A DNA stretch of 64,000 nt, from NCBI GenBank assembly GCA_902780505.1, contig CACZFN010000008.1:1-64000 (forward strand), read 5' to 3'. Below, one piece after another: positions 47,797 through 57,075 of this stretch; position 1 is the stretch's first letter; the number at the start of each line of letters is the position of its first letter. The stretch comes from an uncultured Ruminococcus sp. (GTDB taxonomy: Bacteria > Bacillota > Clostridia > Oscillospirales > Ruminococcaceae). The position numbers and the translations under genes were made by a program. A model generated the notes under the pieces. The model saw nothing but the letters and a program-made list of their open reading frames with translations. It searched no databases and was not told the DNA's origin.

Positions 47797-48698
47797 TGCG
47801 TGATGTGTATAAAAAAAGATTACAGCAGTATGTAAATATGATAAATGTCAGGTTAGAACAGATAAGCACATACAGACCGTCAGGAAGTGAGAGTGTATGC
47901 GAAGCTATGGCATATTCTCTTAATGCGGGCGGTAAGCGCATAAGACCTGTGCTTGCGCTTGAATTTTGCAGATTATGCGGCGGAGATATTGAAAAAGCCT
48001 TACAGAGCGCGTGTGCTATTGAGCTTGTGCATACGTATTCGCTTATACATGACGATCTTCCTTGTATGGATGATGATGATTACAGGCGCGGACGCGAATC
48101 CTGCCATAAGAAGTTTGGCGAGGATATTGCCCTTTTAGCGGGTGATGCTCTTAACAGCGCTGCATTTGAACTTATTTCTTCAGAAGCAGAGTGCGGTAAT
48201 ATTTCCTGTGAAACAGGTATAAGACTTATACATATGCTTTCTTCAAATATCGGCGTAAACGGTATGATAGGCGGTCAGGTCATTGACCTTGAAAGTGAGG
48301 GAAGGGAGATAACCCTTGAAACTCTCAATGACCTTCAGGAAAAGAAAACAGGCGCACTTATAAAAGCGGCCTGCCTTATGGGGTGTGTCCTCGGCGGCTG
48401 CGGTACCGGCGATAATGAAAAACTATCTGCCGCGGGCAGTTATGCTGAATGTCTTGGCAAAGCTTTCCAGATAGTTGACGATATCCTTGATGTAACGGGA
48501 ACCTTTGAAGAACTCGGCAAGCCTATCGGAAGCGATAAGCAGCAGGGTAAATCCACTTTTGTAACTGCATTGGGGCTTGAAAAGGCTCAGCAGGAAGCCG
48601 AAAGGCTGACAAATGAAGCGCTTTCCTTCCTGTCATGCTTTGATGACACCGGCTTCCTTGCAGAACTTACAATGGAAATGCTCACAAGAAAAAATTAA
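47796..48698 (+). CDS. ispA: Polyprenyl synthetase (farnesyl diphosphate synthase type)
   Basis: It condenses isopentenyl diphosphate with allylic diphosphates. The first Asp-rich motif is DDLPCMDDDDYRRG and the second is DDILDVTG; GGKRIRP is near residue 45. Length 300, normal for short-chain E-type enzymes. Adjacent dxs makes the precursor. Confidence 0.92.
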   Translation: MRDVYKKRLQQYVNMINVRLEQISTYRPSGSESVCEAMAYSLNAGGKRIRPVLALEFCRLCGGDIEKALQSACAIELVHTYSLIHDDLPCMDDDDYRRGRESCHKKFGEDIALLAGDALNSAAFELISSEAECGNISCETGIRLIHMLSSNIGVNGMIGGQVIDLESEGREITLETLNDLQEKKTGALIKAACLMGCVLGGCGTGDNEKLSAAGSYAECLGKAFQIVDDILDVTGTFEELGKPIGSDKQQGKSTFVTALGLEKAQQEAERLTNEALSFLSCFDDTGFLAELTMEMLTRKN

Positions 48699-48720
48699 CC
48701 TTATGAAAGGGCAGGATAAT

Positions 48721-50565
48721 ATGTCCGAAACAAGTAAATATAAGCTTTCTTCTCTCTCGCTCCCGCGGGATCTGAAAAAGCTTTCCATAAATGAAGCAAA
48801 TGAACTTTGCGGTGAGATACGTGAAATACTTATCTCAACTGTATCAAAAACAGGCGGTCATCTTGCTTCAAACCTTGGTACAGTTGAACTTACTATGGCT
48901 ATACACAGGGTGTTCGATTCACCAAAAGACAGAATAGTCTGGGATGTAGGTCATCAGGCGTATACACATAAGATCCTTACAGGCAGACTTGGTGATTTTC
49001 AGACACTTAGACAGGACGGCGGACTGAGTGGCTTTTGCAGACCTGATGAATCTGTTCATGATGCTTTTATAAGCGGCCATAGTTCGATAGCTGTTTCGGC
49101 GGCACTTGGTATAGCCTGCGCTATGAAGGCAAGCGGCGATAACCACCACGCAATCGCAGTGGTCGGCGACGGTGCCGCTACGGGCGGTGAGTTCTTTGAA
49201 GGACTTAACAATGCGGGCAAAAGCGATACCAATATAATTGTTATTATGAACTATAACGAGATGTCCATTTCTAAAAACGTCGGCGCTTTTGCTAAGTATC
49301 TTTCACAGATGCGTACCAAGGATTCTTACCATAAGACCAAATCTGTCGTAGAACGTGCCCTTGACAGAACACCTGTTGTGGGAAAGCCTCTTAAAAAAAC
49401 TATAAGAAGTTCAAAAAATGCATTTAAGGATATTCTTTTGCACAGTACAATGTTTGAGGATTTCGGATTTGAATTTATAGGCCCGATCGACGGACATAAC
49501 CTTTCCGAACTTGAACGAGGACTTTTGGCGGCAAAGAATATAAACGGGCCTGTTTTTGTTCAGGTAAGCACAGTTAAAGGCAAGGGCTACCCGCCCGCAG
49601 AAAAAAATCCGGGAGAATATCACGGAATTGGTTCCTTTGAGATAAAGACCGGCAACCCTGACGTTGTAACTTCTGACAGCTTTTCTTCAGTTTTTGGTAT
49701 GGAGCTTTGCTCACTTGCCAAGTCCAATAAAAAGGTATTTGCGGTTACTGCTGCAATGAAATACGCCACAGGCCTTCATACCTTTGCAAAAAGCTTTCCT
49801 GACAGGTTTTATGATGTCGGTATTGCTGAACAGCACGCCGTAACTTTCTGCGGCGGACTTGCGTCTATGGGGTATACACCTGTGTTCGCTGTTTATTCAA
49901 CGTTCCTGCAAAGAAGCTATGACCAGCTTATCCATGACCTTTCTATAGAGCACAGCCATGTTGTACTTGGTGTTGACAGGGCCGGGCTTGTTGGTGAAGA
50001 CGGTGAAACACATCAGGGTATTTTTGATGTCGGGCTGCTGACTTCAATCCCTAATACGATTATTTATTCACCGTCATGTTATGCCGAACTTAAACTTTGC
50101 CTTGACAGGGCAGTAAATGAAGATGGTGGTATATGCGCTGTTCGCTATCCGCGCGGAAGTCAGGGCTATATCTTCGGCAAACCCACAACTGATTATTATT
50201 ACGAAAATAACAGCGCCGATATCCTTGTCTGTACCTATGGCAGAATTGCAGGCAATGCTTCAAGGGCTTGTGCTGTCTTAAAGAATAAGGATATCAAGGC
50301 TGATATACTCAAGCTTGTCAGGATATTCCCGATAAGTGATGAAATAATAGATATTTTCAAGCACTATAAAGCTGTGGTTTTCTTTGAAGAAAGCTATATC
50401 TGCGGCAGTATCGGCGAAAAATACTCTGCTGTCTGTCCAAATGTGATACCTGTCGCTTTAAGTGGTTTTATCAGGCACGCACCTGTAAGCACACTGCTTG
50501 ATGAAAACGGGTTAAGTGCTGAGAAAATGGCTGAAAAAATCGAGGATATCTACAATGCGACTTGA
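48721..50565 (+). CDS. dxs: 1-deoxy-D-xylulose-5-phosphate synthase
   Basis: A ThDP enzyme of the MEP isoprenoid pathway. The 614-residue product has HLASNLGTVELTMAIHRVFDSPKDRIVWDVGHQAY, GDGAATGGEFFEGLNN (ThDP motif), and C-terminal RFYDVGIAEQHAVTFCGGLA. The frame is open back to 48613, but that part overlaps ispA; AAAGGGCAGG before the ATG at 48721 decides the start. The stop overlaps the tlyA start. Confidence 0.95.
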   Translation: MSETSKYKLSSLSLPRDLKKLSINEANELCGEIREILISTVSKTGGHLASNLGTVELTMAIHRVFDSPKDRIVWDVGHQAYTHKILTGRLGDFQTLRQDGGLSGFCRPDESVHDAFISGHSSIAVSAALGIACAMKASGDNHHAIAVVGDGAATGGEFFEGLNNAGKSDTNIIVIMNYNEMSISKNVGAFAKYLSQMRTKDSYHKTKSVVERALDRTPVVGKPLKKTIRSSKNAFKDILLHSTMFEDFGFEFIGPIDGHNLSELERGLLAAKNINGPVFVQVSTVKGKGYPPAEKNPGEYHGIGSFEIKTGNPDVVTSDSFSSVFGMELCSLAKSNKKVFAVTAAMKYATGLHTFAKSFPDRFYDVGIAEQHAVTFCGGLASMGYTPVFAVYSTFLQRSYDQLIHDLSIEHSHVVLGVDRAGLVGEDGETHQGIFDVGLLTSIPNTIIYSPSCYAELKLCLDRAVNEDGGICAVRYPRGSQGYIFGKPTTDYYYENNSADILVCTYGRIAGNASRACAVLKNKDIKADILKLVRIFPISDEIIDIFKHYKAVVFFEESYICGSIGEKYSAVCPNVIPVALSGFIRHAPVSTLLDENGLSAEKMAEKIEDIYNAT

Positions 50566-51349
50566 TAAAACGGTATCGGAACAGTTTGTTAACATCAGCC
50601 GAGAGCAGGCTAAATCTCTTATCCTATCAGGCGGTGTAACTGTAAACGGCAATGCTGTTACAAAACCAGCTTATGATGTCAGCGAAGCCGACAGTATAAG
50701 TATTATCGGCGATATATGCCCGTTTGTAAGCCGCGGCGGTCTTAAACTTGAAGGCGCTATAAACGAATTCGGGATAGATATAAAAGGTAAGCTTTGTGCC
50801 GATATCGGTGCATCTGCCGGTGGTTTTACCGATTGTTTGCTCAGGCATGGTGCAAAACAGGTATATGCTGTGGATGTCGGCCACGGTCAGCTTGATAAAA
50901 GCCTTGTAAACGACAGCCGTGTCATTAACCGTGAGGGTGTCAATGTAAGGTATTTAAGTGATGATTTCTTTGCAGATCCGCCGCAGTTTGTCAGTGTTGA
51001 CCTCTCGTTTATATCGCTTAAACTGATCCTCGGTGTGCTATACCCGCTTATTGACGCCGATGCTGAGCTTGCAGTGCTTATAAAACCGCAGTTTGAAGTC
51101 GGTAAGGCAAGTATAGGAAAAAACGGTATCGTAAAGGATAAAAAGGCACACATCAGACTTCTTGATGATATGCTCGTATACTTTTTAAGTGTCGGGCTTG
51201 AAGTCAAAGGGGTTTCAGTTTCAAGTATAACAGGCGGCGACGGCAATATAGAATACCTTGCGTATTTAAAAAAATCGCTCTGTGCAAAACCGTTTGTGCT
51301 TGATGCCGTATCACTCGTAGATAAAGCATTTTCGCTTCATAAAAAGTAA
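50555..51349 (+). CDS. tlyA: TlyA family rRNA (cytidine-2'-O)-methyltransferase
   Basis: An N-terminal S4 domain (RLDKTVSEQFVNISREQAKSLILSGGVTVNG) is joined to an FtsJ-like methyltransferase (FVSRGGLKLEGAI, ADIGASAGGFTDCLL, VDVGHGQLD). From the ATG at 50555 it is 264 residues; GAGG lies nine bases upstream, and it overlaps the dxs end by 11 bases. The haemolysin name in some databases is historical. Confidence 0.93.
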   Translation: MRLDKTVSEQFVNISREQAKSLILSGGVTVNGNAVTKPAYDVSEADSISIIGDICPFVSRGGLKLEGAINEFGIDIKGKLCADIGASAGGFTDCLLRHGAKQVYAVDVGHGQLDKSLVNDSRVINREGVNVRYLSDDFFADPPQFVSVDLSFISLKLILGVLYPLIDADAELAVLIKPQFEVGKASIGKNGIVKDKKAHIRLLDDMLVYFLSVGLEVKGVSVSSITGGDGNIEYLAYLKKSLCAKPFVLDAVSLVDKAFSLHKK

Positions 51350-51365
51350 AACTAAGGTGGATATT

Positions 51366-52247
51366 ATGAAAGCATATATTTTCCCAAATCTTGATAAAAA
51401 GAACAGCCTTGATATTACAGTTGAAACCTGTGAGATACTTCATAGAAACGGGATCGATGTCAGTATCGACAATGATTACAGCGGAAAGTTTGACCTCTCG
51501 TTTACTGCGGAATACGGCGAAGAAAGTGAGCTTATCGCAGGCTGTGATATGGTATTGGCTATAGGCGGCGACGGTACGATAATCAGATGTGCAGGGCTTT
51601 GCACGGCATTTGATAAGCCTATTCTCGGTATCAACTGCGGGAGGCTCGGCTTTATGGCAGCACTTGAACATACCGAGCTTGAAAAGCTTTCGCTTTTAAA
51701 AGAGGGCAGGTATACAAAAAGCAAGCGTATGATGCTTACAGCGCTTGTGTATAAAAACGGCAAGCTCAAAGGGACATTCAACGCATTGAACGATATAGTC
51801 CTTTCAAAGTGCAGCGGCAGTAAGATAGCTGATTTTGAGGTTTCAAAAGAAAAACGGCTGATATCTTCTTTAAGGGCGGACGGTATTATTTTTTCTACTC
51901 CTACGGGTGCAACGGCATATTCAATGTCGGCGGGCGGGCCTATCATCGAGCCTGAACTTGAATGTATCGAGTTCACACAGATTTGTCCGCATTCACTGTT
52001 TGCAAGAAGTATGGTATTCTCTCCTGACAGCCTGCTCAATATCAGGTGCCACGCAAACAGTGATGCAAAGGCTGATCTTACTATTGACGGCAATCATGTT
52101 TTTGATATCGGTGTAAACGACAGGGTAACGGTAAAAAAATCGGAAAATTCTGTCGAACTTATAGATATTATCGGCGGCAGCTTCTTTAATTCTATAAATA
52201 TGAAGCTTATGCAGCCGCTTAAAGGCAGTAACGAAACTATTATTTAA
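51366..52247 (+). CDS. nadK: NAD kinase
   Basis: It makes NADP from NAD with ATP. The diagnostic GGDGT is in VLAIGGDGTIIRCA (about residue 65), followed by GINCGRLGFMA and TPTGATAYSMSAGGPI. The product is 293 residues. Start ATG 51366 follows AAGGTGG; a GTG at 51357 is in frame but inside the Shine-Dalgarno. Confidence 0.95.
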   Translation: MKAYIFPNLDKKNSLDITVETCEILHRNGIDVSIDNDYSGKFDLSFTAEYGEESELIAGCDMVLAIGGDGTIIRCAGLCTAFDKPILGINCGRLGFMAALEHTELEKLSLLKEGRYTKSKRMMLTALVYKNGKLKGTFNALNDIVLSKCSGSKIADFEVSKEKRLISSLRADGIIFSTPTGATAYSMSAGGPIIEPELECIEFTQICPHSLFARSMVFSPDSLLNIRCHANSDAKADLTIDGNHVFDIGVNDRVTVKKSENSVELIDIIGGSFFNSINMKLMQPLKGSNETII

Positions 52248-52261
52248 CGAAGTGAGAAGTA

Positions 52262-52741
52262 ATGAAGAACAAAAGACTTGATGCAATTATTGATATAATC
52301 ACGACTAATAAAGTTGATACTCAGGAGAATATGATCGTCTTTCTCAAAGAACGAGGCTTTAATGTAACACAGGCTACCGTTTCGAGGGATATCAATACCC
52401 TTGAACTTGTAAAAGTACCGACTGAAAACGGCTTTCGGTATTCTCTGCCTAAAAAAGAGGGCAAGCTTCTGAAGAATACCGACAAGCTTTTTGATGACCT
52501 GTTTGTGTCATCGGTTGTCAAAATAGATTATGCTGTCAATACAGTGTGTATTAAATGCAGAAGCGGTATGGCACAGGCCTTCTGTGCAAGGATAGACGAT
52601 ATATCGCCTATAAACTGCGTAGGTACACTTGCGGGGGAAGATACAATATTTATACTTATGAAAACCGAAAATGACGCATCTCAGCTTTGCGCTGAACTTA
52701 ATTCACTATATATGAACAAAGCGGGGAATAGCAATGCTTAG
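52262..52741 (+). CDS. argR: Arginine repressor ArgR/AhrC
   Basis: A 159-residue regulator with an N-terminal winged helix (QENMIVFLKERGFNVTQATVSRDINTLELVKV) and a C-terminal arginine-binding, oligomerising domain (INCVGTLAGEDTIFILMK). It controls arginine genes elsewhere. The argR-recN pairing is conserved in Firmicutes; the genes overlap by eight bases. Confidence 0.95.
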   Translation: MKNKRLDAIIDIITTNKVDTQENMIVFLKERGFNVTQATVSRDINTLELVKVPTENGFRYSLPKKEGKLLKNTDKLFDDLFVSSVVKIDYAVNTVCIKCRSGMAQAFCARIDDISPINCVGTLAGEDTIFILMKTENDASQLCAELNSLYMNKAGNSNA

Positions 52742-54404
52742 AGAGCTTTATATAGAAAACCTTGCCGTTATCGAAAAAGCAAGCATCAGCTTTGGAGAAA
52801 ACATGAATGTCTTTACAGGCGAAACAGGTGCGGGTAAATCTATTCTTATCGGCGGCATAAACGCAATACTTGGGCAAAGAGTCGGTAAGGATATAGTCAG
52901 AACAGGGGCATCAAAGGCGACTGTAACAGCCTGCTTTTATGATATTGGTGAGCAGACACTTGCAAAGCTTGCCGAGGGCGGCCTTGATGCCGATGAAGAT
53001 GAGCTTATTATAACCCGTGAGATACGTGCTGACGGCGGCAGCTCTGCAAGGATAAACTCACGGCCTGTAAGTATAACACTTCTGCGTGAAATAGGGCAGA
53101 CGCTTGTTAATATCCACGGTCAGCACGATAACCAGATACTTATGTCACCTGAAAAGCATATTGCTATTCTTGATGATTATGCAGACCTCGGCGGTGAGCT
53201 TGAAGTTTACAGACTATCCTTCCACGAGCTGCAGGCAATGGCCAAGAGGATCAGTGCACTTAAAATAGACGCAAATAAAAAAGCGTTCCGCATAAACGAA
53301 CTTCAGGATATCATAGCTGAGATCGATGCACTCGATATTAAAGAAAATGAAGATGCAGAAATAGAGCGTGAACTTGATATATCAAAAAATTCCGTGATCC
53401 TGTCCGAAGCTATATATAAAGCAAACCTTTTGCTTAAAGGCAACGACGATATAACCGGCGTTACCGCTATGGTGGGGGAGGCATCTGATGAAATAAGCGG
53501 ATATACGGATATCCTCGAAGCACTTGAACCGCTTAACGACAGGCTTGCATCAGCAGCGATCGAGCTTGACGATATAGCTATGGAGCTTTCATCAGTAGCG
53601 GATAAACTTGATGTAGATCCTAAAAGATATGATTACCTGAACGAAAGATTTGCAGCTTTAAGACGTATAAAGAAAAAATACGGACCTGAACTGTCAGATG
53701 TGCTTGCACTTCTTGATAATTCAAGGAAAGAGCTTGACATATTGCTTTCTGCCGACGAGGATCTGAGCCGTCTTGAAGCACAGATGAAAGAAATGCTGTC
53801 CATTGTAACAGGTAAGGCAAAGGAACTATCTGCAAAAAGAAAATCGGCAGGAGAAAGGTTTGTAAGCGAAGTTACATCAGAACTTGAATTTCTTAATATG
53901 CCGAATGTCAGGCTCGTAGTAAGCCAGAGCACTGGCAAACTAACAGTAAACGGTCTTGATACGATAGAATTCCTTATATCGGCAAACCTCGGTGAGGATC
54001 CTCGCCCCATTGCTAAAATAGCTTCGGGCGGTGAGCTTTCAAGAATAATGCTTGCTTTAAAAAACGTGATAGCTGAAAAGGATAGCATCGACACCCTGAT
54101 ATTCGACGAAATAGATACAGGTGTCAGCGGACGCGCGGCCCAGAAGATCGGTCTTAAACTTAAAGAGATAAGCAGACTAAGACAGGTAATATGTGTAACA
54201 CACCTTTCACAGATAGCTGTAATGGCTGATGACCACCTGCTTATCGAAAAGAATATCGTGGGCGGCAGAACTGTTACATCAGTTAATAAGCTTGACCTTG
54301 AAGGCAGAAAGCTTGAAATAGCCAGAATAATGGGCGGCGAGAATATCGACGAACTTATGCTTGAAAATGCCGGCAACCTGCTTAAAACTTATAGCGGAAG
54401 TTAA
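52734..54404 (+). CDS. recN: DNA repair protein RecN
   Basis: An SMC-like ATPase acting in double-strand break repair. Walker A GETGAGKS at 29-36, long coiled-coil arms (about 160-370), and the C-terminal ASGGELSRIMLALK signature with IFDEIDTGVSGRAA. Length 556. Confidence 0.96.
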   Translation: MLRELYIENLAVIEKASISFGENMNVFTGETGAGKSILIGGINAILGQRVGKDIVRTGASKATVTACFYDIGEQTLAKLAEGGLDADEDELIITREIRADGGSSARINSRPVSITLLREIGQTLVNIHGQHDNQILMSPEKHIAILDDYADLGGELEVYRLSFHELQAMAKRISALKIDANKKAFRINELQDIIAEIDALDIKENEDAEIERELDISKNSVILSEAIYKANLLLKGNDDITGVTAMVGEASDEISGYTDILEALEPLNDRLASAAIELDDIAMELSSVADKLDVDPKRYDYLNERFAALRRIKKKYGPELSDVLALLDNSRKELDILLSADEDLSRLEAQMKEMLSIVTGKAKELSAKRKSAGERFVSEVTSELEFLNMPNVRLVVSQSTGKLTVNGLDTIEFLISANLGEDPRPIAKIASGGELSRIMLALKNVIAEKDSIDTLIFDEIDTGVSGRAAQKIGLKLKEISRLRQVICVTHLSQIAVMADDHLLIEKNIVGGRTVTSVNKLDLEGRKLEIARIMGGENIDELMLENAGNLLKTYSGS

Positions 54405-54423
54405 AAATTGTAAATAATTTGTA

Positions 54424-54452
54424 TTGACTAAAGCCGAAAAAAATGTTATAAT
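54424..54452 (+). promoter_or_regulatory. Promoter of thyX
   Basis: TTGACT (54424-54429) and TATAAT (54447-54452), spacer 17 bases. No clear terminator separates recN from it. Confidence 0.8.
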
Positions 54453-54487
54453 AATATGATAGTTTTTGTTAGAAAGGATCTTTGAAT

Positions 54488-55258
54488 ATGAAGGTAACGC
54501 TTATCACACATACACCCGAGCCTGAAAAGACGATAGCAACAGCCGCAAAGCTTTGCTACGCAAGTGCTGATATTGATACACTTATGGAAGGGCTTACACC
54601 TGAAAAAGTTGACGGGTTTTTGAAAATGCTTACCGATATAGGCCACGAAAGCCCTGTCGAGCACGTTACCTTTACATTTGGTATAGAAGGAGTTTCACGC
54701 TCACTGCTCGCACAGATCACAAGGCACAGGATAGCTTCCTTTTCTGTTCAGAGCCAGAGATATGTGGAAGAAAGCCATTTTGAATTTGTTACCCCGCCGG
54801 AAATTGCTGACAATAAAGAGGCTGTAAAGATATATAACGAGCAGATGCAGTCATCGATTGATACATATAATAAACTTGCAGATATACTTAAAGAAAAACA
54901 TTTTAAAACTTTTACAGAACTTGGCGATGATGAAAAAACTGCCAAAAGAAAAGCACAGAAAAAAGCGATAGAGGATGCAAGATTTGTTCTTCCGAATGCT
55001 TGTGCAACTAAAATGCTTGTGACTATGAACGCAAGAAGCCTTATGAATTTCTTTTCGCTTCGCTGCTGCAACAGGGCGCAGTGGGAGATCCACGAGCTTG
55101 CTGATAAGATGCTCAGGCTTTGTGTTGAAGCTGCACCAACACTTTTTGCCAATGCAGGTCCGTCGTGCGTCAGAGAGGGCAGATGTCCCGAAGGTAAAAT
55201 GGCCTGCGGCAAATATAAAGATGTCATATCAAAGTATAAAAAGCTAAAGGAAGTATAA
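54488..55258 (+). CDS. thyX: Flavin-dependent thymidylate synthase ThyX
   Basis: It methylates dUMP to dTMP using FAD, NADPH and methylene-THF. The signature RHRIASFSVQSQRY (RHRx7S) lies near residues 79-92. From ATG 54488 the product is 256 residues; an in-frame TTG at 54482 is less likely given AAGGATC at 54474-54480. It lies two bases before tmk, making a dTMP unit. Confidence 0.95.
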   Translation: MKVTLITHTPEPEKTIATAAKLCYASADIDTLMEGLTPEKVDGFLKMLTDIGHESPVEHVTFTFGIEGVSRSLLAQITRHRIASFSVQSQRYVEESHFEFVTPPEIADNKEAVKIYNEQMQSSIDTYNKLADILKEKHFKTFTELGDDEKTAKRKAQKKAIEDARFVLPNACATKMLVTMNARSLMNFFSLRCCNRAQWEIHELADKMLRLCVEAAPTLFANAGPSCVREGRCPEGKMACGKYKDVISKYKKLKEV

Positions 55259-55260
55259 TA

Positions 55261-55929
55261 ATGGAAAAAGGTAAACTTGCAGTTATTGAGGGGCTTGACG
55301 GCTGTGGCAAATCAACACAGTTTGAGCTTTGCGCAAAAAGACTTGAAGAAAAAGGTGCAGCTGTAAAGGCTATAACATTTCCTGATTATGATCAGCCTTC
55401 ATCGGCACTTGTTAAGCTTTACCTTGATGGAAAGCTTTCAGAGTCGGCAGATGATATAAACGCTTACGCTGCGGCAAGTTTCTATGCTGTTGACAGGTAT
55501 GCCAGCTATAAGCAGTTCTGGGAGGATAATTACAAAAAAGGCGGATTTATACTTGCCGCAAGATATGTTACATCCAATCTTATTTACCAGATGTCCAAGC
55601 TTGATAAATCAATGTGGGACGGGTATATCGACTGGCTGTTTGATTACGAGTATAATAAGCTGGGGCTGCCAAAGCCTGATATGGTTATATTCCTTGATAT
55701 GCCGCTTGAAGTTTCTCAAAGGCTTCTTAGTTCAAGATATAAAGGCGATGAAAGCAAAAAGGATATCCACGAAGCAAATCTGAAGTATATGGCAAGGTGC
55801 AGAGAGGCTGCGTATTTCAGCGCACAAAAACTTGGCTTTGATATAATAGAATGTTCTGACGGTCATAGTCCGCTGCCGATAGAAGATATCAATAAAAAAC
55901 TAATGGATAAATTAAGCAGTATTCTTTAA
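55261..55929 (+). CDS. tmk: Thymidylate kinase
   Basis: It phosphorylates dTMP to dTDP. P-loop EGLDGCGKST lies at about 9-18, DRY-like residues are in AVDRYASYKQF, and RYVTSNLIYQ follows. At 222 residues it is slightly longer than usual and fairly divergent. Coupling to thyX supports the assignment. Confidence 0.88.
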   Translation: MEKGKLAVIEGLDGCGKSTQFELCAKRLEEKGAAVKAITFPDYDQPSSALVKLYLDGKLSESADDINAYAAASFYAVDRYASYKQFWEDNYKKGGFILAARYVTSNLIYQMSKLDKSMWDGYIDWLFDYEYNKLGLPKPDMVIFLDMPLEVSQRLLSSRYKGDESKKDIHEANLKYMARCREAAYFSAQKLGFDIIECSDGHSPLPIEDINKKLMDKLSSIL

Positions 55930-55953
55930 GCTTTTAGAAAGGATCGTTTTGTT

Positions 55954-56499
55954 ATGGTATATGTTTTTCTTGCTGATGGATTTGAAGATGTTGAAGCTGT
56001 TGCGCCTATAGATATTCTCAGACGTGCAGGCGTTAAGGTCATTACCGTTGGTGTTACGGGTAAGATCGTGAATACCTCACATAACATTCCGATAACTGCT
56101 GACATCACCGTTGATGAGATCAGGCTTGGGGACGAGCTTGATATGATAGTTCTCCCGGGTGGTATGCCGGGTACGACAAATCTTGAAAACAGCAGCGAGG
56201 TGCAGGCGGCTATTGATTACTGCTATGAAAACAAGCGCTATATAGCTGCCATCTGTGCAGCGCCGACTATTCTCGGACATAAGGGGCTTCTTAAAGGCAT
56301 TAAAGCCACCTGTTTTCCGGGGTGTGAAAACGCCCTTGAGGGTTCAGCTTATATGCCAAAGCTTGTTATAAAGGACGGTATTTTTATAACAGGTAAGGGC
56401 CCGGGTGCTGCGTTCAAGTTCGGCTTTAAGCTCGCTGAACTTTTATGCGGTAAGGAAAAGTCCCTCGCGGTCGAATCAAATATGCAGTGCAGAGAATGA
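55954..56499 (+). CDS. DJ-1/PfpI family protein
   Basis: A 181-residue DJ-1 superfamily member with the nucleophile Cys101 in AAICAAPTIL and Glu11 in DGFEDVEAVAP. It is close to the YajL/DJ-1 branch. Reported activities (deglycase, chaperone, oxidative sensing) vary, so none is assigned. It overlaps the next gene by ATGA. Confidence 0.9.
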   Translation: MVYVFLADGFEDVEAVAPIDILRRAGVKVITVGVTGKIVNTSHNIPITADITVDEIRLGDELDMIVLPGGMPGTTNLENSSEVQAAIDYCYENKRYIAAICAAPTILGHKGLLKGIKATCFPGCENALEGSAYMPKLVIKDGIFITGKGPGAAFKFGFKLAELLCGKEKSLAVESNMQCRE

Positions 56500-57056
56500 A
56501 CAAGCAGCTGATCAGAAATAAAATGAAAGCCCTGCGTCTATCCCTTGAAAAAGAGCAGCGCGCTGATATGGATAAGGATATTTTTAATAAACTTGTCAAG
56601 CAGACTGAATGCTTTGATACAGTGCTTTGCTATGTGTCTTCTCAAATAGAAGTCGATACAAGACGGTTTTTAAGCTTTTTGCTTAATAATACCGATAAAC
56701 GTGTGCTTGTTCCGAGGTGTGAAAAGGGTAATAATGTGATGAATTTTTATCACATTGAAAGCTTATCTGATATTGAGCAGGGCAGTTTCGGGATCGATGA
56801 GCCAAAGATAAACTGTAAAAGGATCACAGACTTTGGCGGTAATGCCTGTTGTATCATTCCCGCACTGAGTTATGATAATCGCGGCTATCGCACAGGCTTT
56901 GGCAAGGGTTTCTATGACAGGTTTCTGTCGGGGTTTAATGGTGAGAAGATCGGCATTTGCTATGAGTGTTGTATCACCGAGAAAATAGATAATGATGAAT
57001 ATGATGTAAGAGCACAAAAGGTTATAACTGATAAGAGGATCATGACCTTTGATTAG
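56496..57056 (+). CDS. 5-formyltetrahydrofolate cyclo-ligase
   Basis: It converts 5-formyl-THF to 5,10-methenyl-THF with ATP. Family signs are RNKMKALRLSLEKEQRADMD at the start, RVLVPRCEKG, and GYRTGFGKGFYDRFL. The product is about 186 residues. An ATG nine bases upstream is also in frame; the ATGA overlap favours 56496. It fits with thyX, which consumes folate. Confidence 0.92.
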   Translation: MNKQLIRNKMKALRLSLEKEQRADMDKDIFNKLVKQTECFDTVLCYVSSQIEVDTRRFLSFLLNNTDKRVLVPRCEKGNNVMNFYHIESLSDIEQGSFGIDEPKINCKRITDFGGNACCIIPALSYDNRGYRTGFGKGFYDRFLSGFNGEKIGICYECCITEKIDNDEYDVRAQKVITDKRIMTFD

Positions 57057-57075
57057 GAAAGGAAGTTTCACAAGA

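Noticed and set aside
48613..48720. Longer dxs start
   Set aside because: It would sit inside ispA; AAAGGGCAGG supports the ATG at 48721.
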